Part shown: piece after piece, positions 8,257 to 17,011 of the stretch
Layout: the number at the start of each line of letters is the position of its first letter
Numbering within the stretch: the stretch's first letter is position 1
Assembly (NCBI GenBank): GCA_963738305.1
Contig: CAVTVU010000001.1
Location: forward strand, 248,001-312,000
Reading direction: 5' to 3'
DNA length: 64,000 nt
Source of the DNA: JBBRHQ01 sp963738305
Lineage (GTDB): Bacteria; Actinomycetota; Thermoleophilia; Solirubrobacterales; 70-9
The notes under the pieces: generated by a model
What the model was told of the DNA's origin: nothing
What the model saw: the letters and a program-made list of their open reading frames with translations, nothing else
Databases searched by the model: none
Made by a program: the position numbers and the translations under genes

Positions 8257-8272
8257 CTCTCAGAAGTGCCGG

Positions 8273-9259
8273 TTAGGCCCCGGCGCCGACGGGCTGCTCG
8301 GCGCGGATCTCCTTCGGCAGCATGAAGCGGACGTTCTCGTCCACCGTGCGCAGCTCGGAGACCTCGCCTGCGCCACGCTCGCGGAAGAACTCGACCAGCC
8401 GCCCGACCAGCTCCTCCGGCGCGCTGGCCCCGGAGGTGATCCCGACCGTCTCGACGCCCTCGAGCCAGCCCTCCCGTACCTGGGTGTGATTGTCGATCAG
8501 ATGCGAGCCGGCGCCGTGCTCACGGGCGACCTCCACCAAGCGGTTGGAGTTGGAGGAATTGGTTGAGCCGATCACCAGCACCAGGTCGCACTCGCGGGCG
8601 AGCTGCTTGACGGCGATCTGCCGGTTGGTCGTCGCGTAACAGATGTCGTCGCTCTTCGGGCTGACGATCGAGGGGAAGCGGGCGCGGAGCCGGGCGATGA
8701 TCTCGGACGTCTCGTCCACCGAGAGTGTTGTCTGCGTGATGAACGCGACACGATCGGGGTCCGGAACCTCGATCTCGTCCACCTCGTCCGCGGTCTGCAC
8801 GAGGATGATGCTGTCGGGCGCTTCGCCGGTCGTCCCCTCGACTTCCTCGTGGCCCTCGTGCCCGATCAGGATCATCGTGTATCCGTCGGCAGCGAACTTG
8901 CGAGCCTCAACGTGGACCTTGGTGACCAGCGGGCAGGTGGCGTCGATCGTCCGCAGCTGCCGGGCGGCGGCGTTCCGGTGAACCGCCGGGGCCACCCCGT
9001 GAGCAGAGAAGACGACGATCTCGCCCTCCGGGACCTCCGTCTCCTCCTCGACGAAGATCGCCCCCCGCTTGCTCAGCTCCTCGACGACGTGCTTGTTGTG
9101 GACGATCTCCTTGCGGACGTAGATCGGAGCACCGTGGAGCTCGAGCGCGCGCTCGACCGTCTGCACCGCGCGGTCCACCCCCGCGCAGTAGCCGCGCGGG
9201 GCTGCGAGCAGAACCTTCTTCGGGCCCCGCACCGGGGGCCCGTCAACCGTCGTCGCCAT
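8273..9259 (-). CDS. ispH: 4-hydroxy-3-methylbut-2-enyl diphosphate reductase
   Basis: Last enzyme of the MEP isoprenoid pathway; reduces HMBPP to IPP and DMAPP with a [4Fe-4S] cluster. The three cluster cysteines are visible: Cys25 in 'APRGYCAGVDRAV', one near residue 107 in 'TIDATCPLVTKVH' and one near residue 206 in 'DDICYATTNRQ'. The active-site 'SSNSNRL' and 'TSGASAPEELV' motifs are intact. Length (328 aa) is normal. It is transcribed alone, divergent from the wax-ester synthase gene. Confidence 0.97.
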   Translation of the reverse strand: MATTVDGPPVRGPKKVLLAAPRGYCAGVDRAVQTVERALELHGAPIYVRKEIVHNKHVVEELSKRGAIFVEEETEVPEGEIVVFSAHGVAPAVHRNAAARQLRTIDATCPLVTKVHVEARKFAADGYTMILIGHEGHEEVEGTTGEAPDSIILVQTADEVDEIEVPDPDRVAFITQTTLSVDETSEIIARLRARFPSIVSPKSDDICYATTNRQIAVKQLARECDLVLVIGSTNSSNSNRLVEVAREHGAGSHLIDNHTQVREGWLEGVETVGITSGASAPEELVGRLVEFFRERGAGEVSELRTVDENVRFMLPKEIRAEQPVGAGA

Positions 9260-9334
9260 CGTATGAACACTAGCGAGGGGCTAGGATTTCCTCCGGTGAG
9301 AGGAGCGGCCTGACAGGTGGGATCTCAGAGCCAT

Positions 9335-10756
9335 ATGGACCGCCTTTCGGCGATCGACGCCTCCTTCCTGACCAACGAGACGGCCGACGGCCACATGCAC
9401 GTCGGTGCCGTGCTCGTCTTCGAGGGCCCGCCCCCCGCATATGACGACCTGGTCGAACACGTGCGCGGACGGCTCTCGCTGGTCCCGCGGTACCGGCAGA
9501 AGCTGGCGATGCCGAGGTTCGAGGCAGGGAGGCCGTTCTGGGTCGACGACCCCAGCTTCAACCTCACCTACCACGTGCGCCACACCGCGCTCCCGGATCC
9601 CGGCAACGAGGACCAGCTGCTGAGGCTTGCCGGCCGGGTCTTCTCACAGCAGCTCGACCGCTCGAAGCCGCTCTGGGAGCTGTGGCTGGTCCAGGGACTC
9701 GACCACAACCGATTCGCGCTTCTCTCCAAGACCCATCACGCGATGGTCGACGGGGTCTCGGGGGTCGACATCTCCACCGTCCTGTTCGACGTCAAGCCGG
9801 TGCCCGACCCCGCCCCGGAGGACGACGGCTGGGTGCCGAGCCCGGAGCCGTCAACCGCGGAGTTGATCGGCAAGGGGATCGCCGACGCCGCCTCCGCCCC
9901 GGTGAAGCTGGCCGAGCGCCTTGCGGGAGCAGTGCAGCATCCCGACGCCGTGCTGCGCCGGGTCGCAGAGGGCCTCGAGGGCCTCGGGGAGGTCGCCTGG
10001 GGCTTTGCAGACCCCGCTCCCGACGTCCCCCTCAACGTCCCGATCGGCTCGCACCGCCGCTACATCTGGGTCCGAGGTGAGCTGAAGACCTACAAGCGGA
10101 TCAAGGACGCGCTCGGCGGGACGATCAATGACGTCGTGATCACCGCCGTCGCCGGCGCGCTGCGCGAGTGGCTCGACCGGCGCGGGATTCGCACCGATGG
10201 CATGGAGCTGCGGGGGCTGGTGCCGGTCTCGATCCGAGCCGAGGACGAGCGCGGCAAGCTCGGCAACCGGATCGCGGCGATGCGCGCTCCGCTTCCCGTC
10301 TACGTCGCCGACCCGGTAACGCGCCTCGAGATAGTCCGTGGGTCGATGGACGGGCTGAAGCAGTCGAAGCAGGCGCTCGGCGCCGAGGTGATCTCGCGCT
10401 TCAACGACTTCGCCCCGCCGACGCTTCTCGCCCAGGCATCGCGGATCAACTTCTCGACCAGGCTCTTCAACCTGATCGTCACCAACGTGCCCGGTCCGCA
10501 GATACCGCTCTATGTCCTCGGGCGCGAGCTACAGGACGTCTTCCCGGTGGCCTTCCTGCCCGAGAACCACGCCCTCGCGATCGCGATCATGAGCTACAAC
10601 GGCCGGATCAACTTCGGCCTCCTCGCCGACTACGACTCGATGGAGGACGTCAGCCTGATCGCCGACGGGATCGAGCGCTCGCTGGAGGAGCTGCTCGAGG
10701 CCGCGAAGCAGCGCGAGGCCGAGTCGAAGCAGCGCAAGAAGGTAGCCGCCGGGTGA
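9335..10756 (+). CDS. Wax-ester synthase / diacylglycerol O-acyltransferase (WS/DGAT)
   Basis: Acyltransferase that makes wax esters or triacylglycerol from acyl-CoA at the membrane surface. The catalytic HHxxxDG motif is 'HHAMVDG' near residues 134-140, and the C-terminal DUF1298 half shows 'GTINDVVITAVAGALREWL' and 'NLIVTNVPGPQIPLYVLG'. I prefer the ATG at 9335 ('MDRLSAIDASF', the usual family start) over the GTG at 9317. The C-terminus carries a charged Glu/Lys tail. Storage-lipid synthesis is common in actinobacteria. The next gene follows 37 bases later on the same strand. Confidence 0.92.
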   Translation: MDRLSAIDASFLTNETADGHMHVGAVLVFEGPPPAYDDLVEHVRGRLSLVPRYRQKLAMPRFEAGRPFWVDDPSFNLTYHVRHTALPDPGNEDQLLRLAGRVFSQQLDRSKPLWELWLVQGLDHNRFALLSKTHHAMVDGVSGVDISTVLFDVKPVPDPAPEDDGWVPSPEPSTAELIGKGIADAASAPVKLAERLAGAVQHPDAVLRRVAEGLEGLGEVAWGFADPAPDVPLNVPIGSHRRYIWVRGELKTYKRIKDALGGTINDVVITAVAGALREWLDRRGIRTDGMELRGLVPVSIRAEDERGKLGNRIAAMRAPLPVYVADPVTRLEIVRGSMDGLKQSKQALGAEVISRFNDFAPPTLLAQASRINFSTRLFNLIVTNVPGPQIPLYVLGRELQDVFPVAFLPENHALAIAIMSYNGRINFGLLADYDSMEDVSLIADGIERSLEELLEAAKQREAESKQRKKVAAG

Positions 10757-10792
10757 GCGGCGAGTCCGGCTGAGCGGTCGGCTCCGACTGCG

Positions 10793-11710
10793 ATGAGCCT
10801 CTCCGTGCAGCTCGGGCTGCTGCTCGCCGTGGGCACGGCGCTCACCTCGATCGTCAGCTTCCTCTACAAGCACCGCGGCGCAGTGCAGGCCCCCGACGTC
10901 GAGTTCCGCCGCCCGGTTCGCAGCACCGTCGCCCTGTTCCGCTCCGGTTGGTACACGCTTGGGATCGTGATCGCGCTGCTCTCCTGGGGCCTCCACGTGG
11001 CGGCGCTCGGGCTGGCGCCGATCTCCCTGGTCCAGGCGGTGATCGCAGGCGGGCTGGTCTTCCTGACGGTGCTCGCCGACCGCGTCTTCGGCTTCACAGT
11101 GACGCGGCGCGAGTGGGCCGGGGTGGCGCTGGCCGCTGTCGGCCTCGCCTTCCTCGCGGCGACCATCGAGGGCTCCGCCGACGGCGCCCACGCCTCCTAC
11201 GAGCCGCTGACGATCGCGATCTACATCGCGACGCTCTCCGCCGCGGGCCTGGGGCTCGCCGGCTTCGCCCGCGGCCGGCCTCACGCCGGCGTCCTCTTCG
11301 GTGCCTCGGCCGGCCTGATCTGGGCCGCATCCGACGTCGCGATCAAGGGGACCACCGGCAACTTCTCCGACCAGGGGCTGGTCGCGATCGTCGAGCCGCT
11401 CGCCTTTGTCATCCTGATCGCCTCGCTCACCGGTCTCCTGATCTCCGCCAGGAGCCTTCAGATCGGGGAGGCCGTCGCGGTGATCGCCATCACAAGCGTC
11501 ACCGCCAACGCCGCCACCATCGGCTCGGGACCGATCGTGTTCGGCGACCCGATGCCCGCGAGCGCGATCGGGGTCGCCTCCCGCATCCTCGCCTTCGCCC
11601 TGGTGATCGGCGCGGCGGCACTGACCCCGGCGCCGATGCGCGCCGCCGAGATCGAGGAGGAGCTGGGGGTCGAGCAGCAGATCGAGCCCGCCGCCGAGCC
11701 CGCCGCCTAA
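10793..11710 (+). CDS. DMT-superfamily membrane protein (EamA/NIPA-like), 305 aa
   Basis: About nine to ten transmembrane helices in two halves, beginning 'LGLLLAVGTALTSIVSFLYKH' and with 'APISLVQAVIAGGLVFLTVL' as the typical DMT helix-3/4 region. The family includes metabolite exporters and NIPA-type Mg2+ transporters; the long soluble C-terminal Glu/Ala tail and the opening resemble the latter, but the substrate cannot be assigned. It follows the WS/DGAT gene with 37 bases between and may share its transcript. Confidence 0.75.
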   Translation: MSLSVQLGLLLAVGTALTSIVSFLYKHRGAVQAPDVEFRRPVRSTVALFRSGWYTLGIVIALLSWGLHVAALGLAPISLVQAVIAGGLVFLTVLADRVFGFTVTRREWAGVALAAVGLAFLAATIEGSADGAHASYEPLTIAIYIATLSAAGLGLAGFARGRPHAGVLFGASAGLIWAASDVAIKGTTGNFSDQGLVAIVEPLAFVILIASLTGLLISARSLQIGEAVAVIAITSVTANAATIGSGPIVFGDPMPASAIGVASRILAFALVIGAAALTPAPMRAAEIEEELGVEQQIEPAAEPAA

Positions 11711-11737
11711 GGAGCGCCGCTGGCGAGATGGATATAG

Positions 11738-11754
11738 GTCACCAACACGGTGAC
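11738..11754 (+). terminator. Hairpin after the DMT gene
   Basis: GTCACC (11738-11743), 5-base loop AACAC, then GGTGAC (11749-11754), followed by TTATTTACGTTT. This is the best intrinsic-terminator-like site in the first 12 kb, placed between convergent genes. Confidence 0.5.
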
Positions 11755-11777
11755 TTATTTACGTTTCGGCGGCGGCG

Positions 11778-12242
11778 CTAGGCTCCCAGCAGGCCGACGG
11801 CGTGCGGGAGCGCCTCGCGGATCCCCTCGCCCGCCTCGGCGATCGCCTTCGGGTTGCCGGGGAAGTTGACGATCAGGGTCGCGCCGCGGACGCCGCAAAC
11901 CCCCCGCGAGACCATCCACAGCGAGGTGTGCTCGCGCGACGCGATCCGCATCGCCTCGGCAATGCCGGGGGCCTCGCGGTCGATCACCGCCCGGGTCGCC
12001 TCGGGGGTCACGTCGCGCGGTGCAAACCCGGTGCCGCCGGTGGTCAGGATCGCCTCGGCCACCGCGCCGTCGGCGAGGTGGCGCAACCGCTCCTCGATCA
12101 GCGCCTGATCATCGGGCAGGACCTCCCGGGCCGCGACTTCGAAGCCGAGCGACTCGGCGAAGGCCGCCAATTCGGGGCCGCTCCGGTCCTCTGCCGCCCC
12201 CTCGGACCGCGAGTCGCTGATCGTGAGGATCGCCGCCCGCAA
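11778..12242 (-). CDS. mog: Molybdopterin adenylyltransferase MogA/MoaB
   Basis: Activates molybdopterin with ATP before molybdenum insertion. The 154-residue MoCF domain shows 'AILTISDSRSEGAAEDRSG', 'LTTGGTGFAPRDVTPEAT' and 'IVNFPGNPKAIAEA', with the conserved substrate-binding Asp/Gly positions intact. It is the last gene of a leftward operon moeA-(moaD-moaE)-moaC-mog, six bases after moaC. The cofactor presumably serves the molybdopterin oxidoreductase at 22.5-24.7 kb. Confidence 0.92.
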   Translation of the reverse strand: MRAAILTISDSRSEGAAEDRSGPELAAFAESLGFEVAAREVLPDDQALIEERLRHLADGAVAEAILTTGGTGFAPRDVTPEATRAVIDREAPGIAEAMRIASREHTSLWMVSRGVCGVRGATLIVNFPGNPKAIAEAGEGIREALPHAVGLLGA

Positions 12243-12248
12243 GGTCGC

Positions 12249-12737
12249 TCAGGAAGGCTCCTCGCGCCGCCAGTCGTGGCGGCCGCCGCTCTTCGAGACG
12301 AGGGCGACGCTGCGGATCTCGACGCCCCGCTCGATTCCCTTGACCATGTCGTAAACGGTGAGCGCCGCGATCGCCGCCGCGGTCATCGCTTCCATCTCGA
12401 CCCCGGTGCGCGCCACCGTCCTCGCCTCGGCCGTCAGCATGACCTCGCCGGCGTCGACGTCGACGCTGGCCTGCACGTCGACGAAAGTCAGTGGCAGCGG
12501 GTGGGCCAGCGGAATCAGCTCGCCCGTGCGCTTCGCCGCCCCGATCCCGGCCAGCCTGGCGGCGCCCAGCACCTCCCCCTTCGGCCCGTCGCCGCGCTCG
12601 ACCGCCGCCGCGGTGGCCGGGGACATCGCGAGGCGCGCCTCGGCCACGGCCCGGCGCTCGCTCTCGTCCTTCGAGCCGACGTCGATCATCCGGGCCGAGC
12701 CCTCGTCGTCGAGGTGGGTGAGGCGGTCCTCGCTCAC
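12249..12737 (-). CDS. moaC: Cyclic pyranopterin monophosphate synthase MoaC
   Basis: Second step of molybdenum cofactor synthesis: converts the MoaA product 3',8-cyclo-GTP into cyclic pyranopterin monophosphate. The 162-residue protein carries the signature 'MIDVGSKDESERRAVAEA', 'GIGAAKRTGELIPLAHPLPL', 'GVEMEAMTAAAIAALTVYDM' and the end 'SKSGGRHDW'. The start overlaps the end of the moaD-moaE fusion gene by four bases. moaA itself is 15 kb away at 27.9-28.9 kb. Confidence 0.96.
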   Translation of the reverse strand: MSEDRLTHLDDEGSARMIDVGSKDESERRAVAEARLAMSPATAAAVERGDGPKGEVLGAARLAGIGAAKRTGELIPLAHPLPLTFVDVQASVDVDAGEVMLTAEARTVARTGVEMEAMTAAAIAALTVYDMVKGIERGVEIRSVALVSKSGGRHDWRREEPS

Positions 12738-13381
12738 GGCGCCGTCCCTTCGACCCAGCGGCCCTCCCCCGCTTCGACTTCCTTCTTCCAGATCGGCGCC
12801 TCTGCCTTGATCCGGTCGATCGCCTCACGGGCGCCGGCGAAGGCCTCGGGGCGGTGGGCGGCCGAGACCGCGACAACCACGCTCGGCTCCCCCAGAGGAA
12901 CCGTTCCGACCCGGTGCTCCGCGGCCACCGCCTCCAGCCCGTGCCGCTCGAGGCACTCGCGCAAGATCGCCGTGATCCTCTCGGTGGCCATCTCCGTATA
13001 GGCCTCGTACTCCAGCCGCTCGACCTCGCGCGTGGTGCCCTGAAAGCTGACGACCGCGCCGGCGCCTGGGCGCCCGACCGCTGCGGTGATCGCGGCCGGC
13101 GAGAGGGGCTCGGCGGTGACGCGGGCGTGCACGGCGGCGCCGCCGCTGACCGGCGGGATCAGCGCCAGCTCGTCGCCGGCCCGCAGCGGCTGCTGCGGAT
13201 CGGCGTACTCGCGGTTGACGGCAACCCGCACCGGCAGGCGGTCGAGCGACTCCAGCCCCGGCAGCCGCCGCACCGCGACGAGCGCGTCCTCCGCGGTGGC
13301 GCCGTCGTCGAGGTCGATCTCGACGCGCTCCGACCCCGCCCGCTCGCGCAGGACCGCGTAGAGGCGGACCTCGAATCGCAT
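12734..13381 (-). CDS. moaX: MoaD-MoaE fusion: molybdopterin synthase in one chain
   Basis: Residues 1-81 are a MoaD ubiquitin-like sulfur carrier ending 'IPPVSGG'; the rest is the MoaE catalytic subunit, with 'VVSFQGTTREVE' and the active-site Lys region 'KAEAPIWKKEVEAG'. MoaD must end in a free Gly-Gly to carry the thiocarboxylate, so the chain should be cut after Gly81, as described for mycobacterial MoaX. I chose the ATG at 13381 because GGGTGGAG stands six bases upstream. It begins three bases after moeA ends and overlaps moaC. Confidence 0.9.
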   Translation of the reverse strand: MRFEVRLYAVLRERAGSERVEIDLDDGATAEDALVAVRRLPGLESLDRLPVRVAVNREYADPQQPLRAGDELALIPPVSGGAAVHARVTAEPLSPAAITAAVGRPGAGAVVSFQGTTREVERLEYEAYTEMATERITAILRECLERHGLEAVAAEHRVGTVPLGEPSVVVAVSAAHRPEAFAGAREAIDRIKAEAPIWKKEVEAGEGRWVEGTAP

Positions 13382-13383
13382 CT

Positions 13384-14622
13384 TCAGCTCCACCCGCCAA
13401 TCCTAGATCCGGGCAGAAGCTCCACGTCCACCCTCTCCCCCGCCACCACGCCCTCCGACGCGGCCGGGACCAGCGCCAGCCCGTCCGCGCCGAGCATCGA
13501 GGTCAGCACGTGCGAGCCCTGGGCCCCGGTCGTCCGCGCCACGAGCCCCTCCTCCCCGGCGCGGAGGCTGCAGCGCACGGCGTGGGCACGGCCGGGCTTC
13601 TTCGGGTGGTCGTTCTCCAGGACGGCGCTCACCCGCTGCGCCCTGGGGTCGAGCCCCTGCATGGCCAGCAGGGCCGGCCGAGCGAACAGGATGAAGGTGA
13701 CCATCGCCGAGACGGGGTTGCCAGGAAGGCCGAAGACGAGGCAGCCGCCGGGGGCGACCCCGAACCAGGTCGGCTTGCCCGGACGCAGCGAAACGCCCCA
13801 GAAGACCTCCTCGGCGCCCAGCTCCGCCAGGCAGGGGCGGACGTGGTCATGCTCGCCCACCGAGACCCCGCCGGTGATCGCGGCCAGGTCGGAGGCGAGC
13901 GCCCGCTCCAGCACCTCGCGGGTCTTCGTACGGTCGTCGCCGGCGATCTCGACCCCGGCCACCGCCGCTCCCGCCTCGCGGGCCAGCGCCGGCACCGTGT
14001 GGGCGTTGGAGTTGCGCACGGCGCCGTGGCGCATCGGCTCATCCGGGCCGATCAGCTCGTCGCCGGTGGCCACCACCCGGACCCGGGGCGCCACCGCGCA
14101 CTCGACCCGCGGCAGCGGCGCCGAGGAGATCACCCCCAGCTCCGCCGCGCCGATCAGCCGCCCGGGCTCGAGGATCCGGGATCCGGCCTCGATGTCCTCG
14201 CCGGAGCGCCGGATGTTGCTTCCCTCGGGGACCGCCACCCCAACCTCGATCAGATCGTCGCGGCGTTCCGTGTCCTCGACCCGGACGACCGCATCGGCTC
14301 CTTCCGGGACCATCGCACCGGTCGAGATGGCGATCGCCTCGCCGGCGGCCACAGCTGAGCGTGCCGGGTGGCCGGCCCGCGACTCGCCCACCAGCCGCAA
14401 CGAGGCGGGCTCGCCGGCCGCTGCGCCTGCGACGTCGGCCGCCTTCACCGCGAAACCGTCCATCGCCGAGTTGTCGAAGCCCGGCACGGATTCGGCCGCC
14501 ACGACGTCCTCGGCGAGCACCCGGCCCAGCGCCTCCCCGAGCGACACCGGTTCGGAGGGGAGCGGCGCGACCCGCTCTCCGATCAGCTCTCGCGCCTCGT
14601 CGACGCCGGTCAGCTCGGGCAT
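13384..14622 (-). CDS. moeA: Molybdopterin molybdenumtransferase MoeA
   Basis: Inserts molybdate into adenylylated molybdopterin. The 412-residue protein has the domain-II opening 'GFDNSAMDGFAVKAADV', the molybdate/MPT-binding 'GGVSVGEHDHVRP', 'VATGDELIGPDEP' and 'LPGNPVSAMVTF', then the C-terminal domain IV. The ATG at 14622 ('MPELTGVDEARELI') matches the usual start; the upstream extension overlaps the divergent mobA control region. It is the first gene of the leftward Moco operon. Confidence 0.95.
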   Translation of the reverse strand: MPELTGVDEARELIGERVAPLPSEPVSLGEALGRVLAEDVVAAESVPGFDNSAMDGFAVKAADVAGAAAGEPASLRLVGESRAGHPARSAVAAGEAIAISTGAMVPEGADAVVRVEDTERRDDLIEVGVAVPEGSNIRRSGEDIEAGSRILEPGRLIGAAELGVISSAPLPRVECAVAPRVRVVATGDELIGPDEPMRHGAVRNSNAHTVPALAREAGAAVAGVEIAGDDRTKTREVLERALASDLAAITGGVSVGEHDHVRPCLAELGAEEVFWGVSLRPGKPTWFGVAPGGCLVFGLPGNPVSAMVTFILFARPALLAMQGLDPRAQRVSAVLENDHPKKPGRAHAVRCSLRAGEEGLVARTTGAQGSHVLTSMLGADGLALVPAASEGVVAGERVDVELLPGSRIGGWS

Positions 14623-14698
14623 GCAAGCGAGCCTAGATGCTCGCAGCGGCCGGCGCGCAACGGCGAGCCCGGCGGCAGCGGGGTGCGAGACTTCCGCC

Positions 14699-15280
14699 GT
14701 GGACGCCACCGTCGCAGTGCTGGCCGGAGGGCGCTCGAGCCGCATGGGGCGCCCGAAGCCGGGGGTGAAGATCGCCGGGCACGCGCTGATCTCCTACCCG
14801 ATCGCCGCCGCCCAGGCTGCGGGCCTGGAGCGATTCGTGGTCGCCAAGCGGGACACCGAGTTGCCGCACATCTACTGCCCGGTGGTGCTGGAGCCCGACG
14901 AGCCGCGCCACCCGCTCTGCGGCCTCCTCGCGGCGCTCCACCACCAGCGGGGCCGGTGCTCGCCCTGGCCTGCGACATGGCCTTCATCGACGAGAAGCTC
15001 CTCGCCTGGCTCGCCTCGCACACCGACACCACCGTGATCGAGGCCGGCGGCCGGCTCCAGCCGCTCCTGGCCCGTTACGACCTCGGGGCCCTCGGGGCGC
15101 TGGAGGAAGCACTGGAGCGGCGGCGACTCCATGCGCGACGCCGTCGCCTCGCTCGACCCCAGGGTGGTCCCCGAGACCGATGTCGCGCGCTTCGGCGACC
15201 CGGCGCGGATCAGCTTCAACGTCAACACCCCCGCCGACGTCGAGGAGGCGGAGCGGATCTTCGCCGCGCTGCGCACCTAG
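14699..15280 (+). CDS. mobA: Molybdenum cofactor guanylyltransferase MobA-like (two frameshifts)
   Basis: Attaches GMP to Mo-molybdopterin to give the MGD cofactor used by DMSO-reductase-family enzymes such as the one at 22.5-24.7 kb. The N-terminal nucleotide-binding motif 'VLAGGRSSRMGRPK' is clear and the GTG at 14699 fits it. The reading frame breaks near 14950 (a C seems missing before 'VLALACDMAFID') and near 15120 (one extra base before 'SMRDAVASLDP'), ending with 'VNTPADVEEAERIFAALRT'. All segments are conserved, so sequence error is more likely than inactivation. Divergent from moeA. Confidence 0.78.
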
Positions 15281-15286
15281 ACCGAC

Positions 15287-15856
15287 CTAGACGGCCCGGC
15301 TGTTGCCGTTCACGGTCACGAGCCGGCGGTCCTCGGGCCCGGGACGCAGGATCAGCACCTCGGCGGGGGCCTTCTCCAGCAGCCAGACGAGGTCGTCGCC
15401 GGAGAGGCCTGCGCCGACCCCCGCCGTCGCGGGAACGACCACGCGATCGAAGCGCTCGCGCTCGAGCAGCCGCTCGAGGGCATGGCGGTAGGAGCGGCCG
15501 CGCTCGATCCGGGAGTCGACCGCGACGCCCTGGGCGTTCGCGCGCTGCTCGATCGCCTCCAGCATCGGCATCGCCTTCGCCGCCTCGGCCGGGATCGAGC
15601 AGTCGAGCGGCAGCTGCTTCGGGACCTCCGCCAGGTAGGCGGGCATCAGCGTCGCGTCCTCGGCTCGGGCGAGGCGCAGCGCCGCGTCGACCGCGCGGCG
15701 CGAGATCGCCGTGCCGGTGAACGGCAGGAGGATCTGGTGGACCGCCTCCGGCCGCTCGCTGCGGCGCCCGCGCCAGCCGCGAGCGGGCGATCAGGTAGCC
15801 GCCCGCTAAGCCCGGCGAGCGAGCGCGACGCCGATCAGCGCCCGCTCAACCGTCAT
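15287..15856 (-). CDS. Universal stress protein-like gene with N-terminal hydrophobic segment (frameshifted)
   Basis: The conserved part (about residues 45-190) is a USP fold: 'ILLPFTGTAISRRAVDAALR' then 'LERERFDRVVVPATAGVGAG' and the nucleotide-side 'WLLEKAPAEVLILRPG'. The probable start is the ATG at 15856 ('MTVERALIGVALA', leading to 'AGGYLIARSRL', a possible membrane helix), overlapping the stop of the KdpD-domain gene by ATGA. At least two frame changes between about 15740 and 15810 are needed to read it through. Distal gene of the kdp operon; a role in potassium or stress signalling is inferred only from position. Confidence 0.55.
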
Positions 15857-17010
15857 TGGCCTGCCCTGTTCGCCGCGGCGGGCGACGATCCGGACGTCGA
15901 CCCCGGGCGGCGTGGCCTGCATCAGCCGCTGCGGCAGCGGCTCGCGCAGCCTGCGCCAGGCCGCGGCGGGGAAGCGACTCGCCGACCATGATGTAGGTGA
16001 TGCCGCGCTCGCGGACGACCCGCGCGCGCCGTCGACCAGGCTGTCGCTCTCCTCGATCAGGAAGGTGGCGCCGAGCACCGAGGCGAGGTGGCGCAGCGCG
16101 GTCACCTGGCGCTCGATCTCGCCCTCGATCGCGCGGTTGGGCGGCTTCACCCAGAGCAGATCGAGGCCGGTGCCGAGCCGCTGCGCCGAGCGCCAGGCGC
16201 GGCGCACGAGGCGCTGCGAGGAGGGCTGGGGGCGGACGAGCGCCAGCAGCCGCTCGGCGACCGCCTTCGGCGCCTCCGCGGCGACCCGCTCCTCGCGGGT
16301 CCCCAGCGGCTCCTCGACCACCAGCCGCTTCGCCTCGACCTCCTGCGCGACCTGGCGCAGCGCGACCTCGCGCAGCGCCAGCAGGTTCTCGACGGTGAAG
16401 AAGTTGTTCAGCGCCGCCTCGATGTTCTCGCCCGGGTAGACCTTGCCGGCGCGCAGGCGCTCGATCAGCGCCTCGGGGGTGAGGTCGATCAGGACCACCT
16501 CGTCGGCCTCGCCCAGCACGGCGTCGGGGATCGTCTCCCGGACCCGGGTGCCGGTCAGCTCGGCGACCTGGTCGTTCAGGGACTCGAGGTGCTGGACGTT
16601 GACGGTCGAGAAGACGTCGATTCCCGCGGCCAGCACGTCGCGCACGTCCTCGTAGCGCTTTGGTGCTCGACCCCGGGCGCGTTGGTGTGGGCCAGCTCGT
16701 CGATCAGCGCCAGCTCGGGGTCGCGTCCCAGCAGCGCCGGCAGGTCCATCTCCTCGAGCTCGGTGCCGCGGTAGGGAACGCGGCGGCGCGGGATCGTCTC
16801 GAGGCCCTCCGCCAGGGCCGAGGTCTCGGGCCGCTGGTGGGGCTCCATGTAGCCGATCGCGACGTCGCGCCCGGCCCTGCTCGCTGTGGCCCTCCTGCAG
16901 CATCCGGTAGGTCTTGCCGACTCCGGCGGCCATGCCGATGAAGACCTTGAGATTCCCCGGCGCCGGCTCGGTCCGCTCGGCTTCTCTGCAACGACGGCGG
17001 CTGCATCCAC
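15853..17010 (-). CDS. KdpD N-terminal sensor-domain protein without histidine kinase (frameshifted)
   Basis: Begins GTG at 17010, two bases after kdpB ends. It contains the KdpD cytoplasmic domain with Walker A 'IGMAAGVGKTYRMLQEGH', 'GYMEPHQRPETSALAEGLE', 'LALIDELAHTNAPG' and 'IDVFSTVNVQHLESLNDQV', then a USP-like domain ('WVKPPNRAIEGEIERQVTAL'). The four-helix, GAF and histidine-kinase parts of full KdpD are absent, since the next gene starts at once. Several single-base frame shifts (near 16965, 16870, 16665, 16015 and 15960) interrupt it. Such short KdpD proteins occur beside kdp operons lacking kdpE; no kdpE is in the window. Confidence 0.75.
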
Positions 17011-17011
17011 C

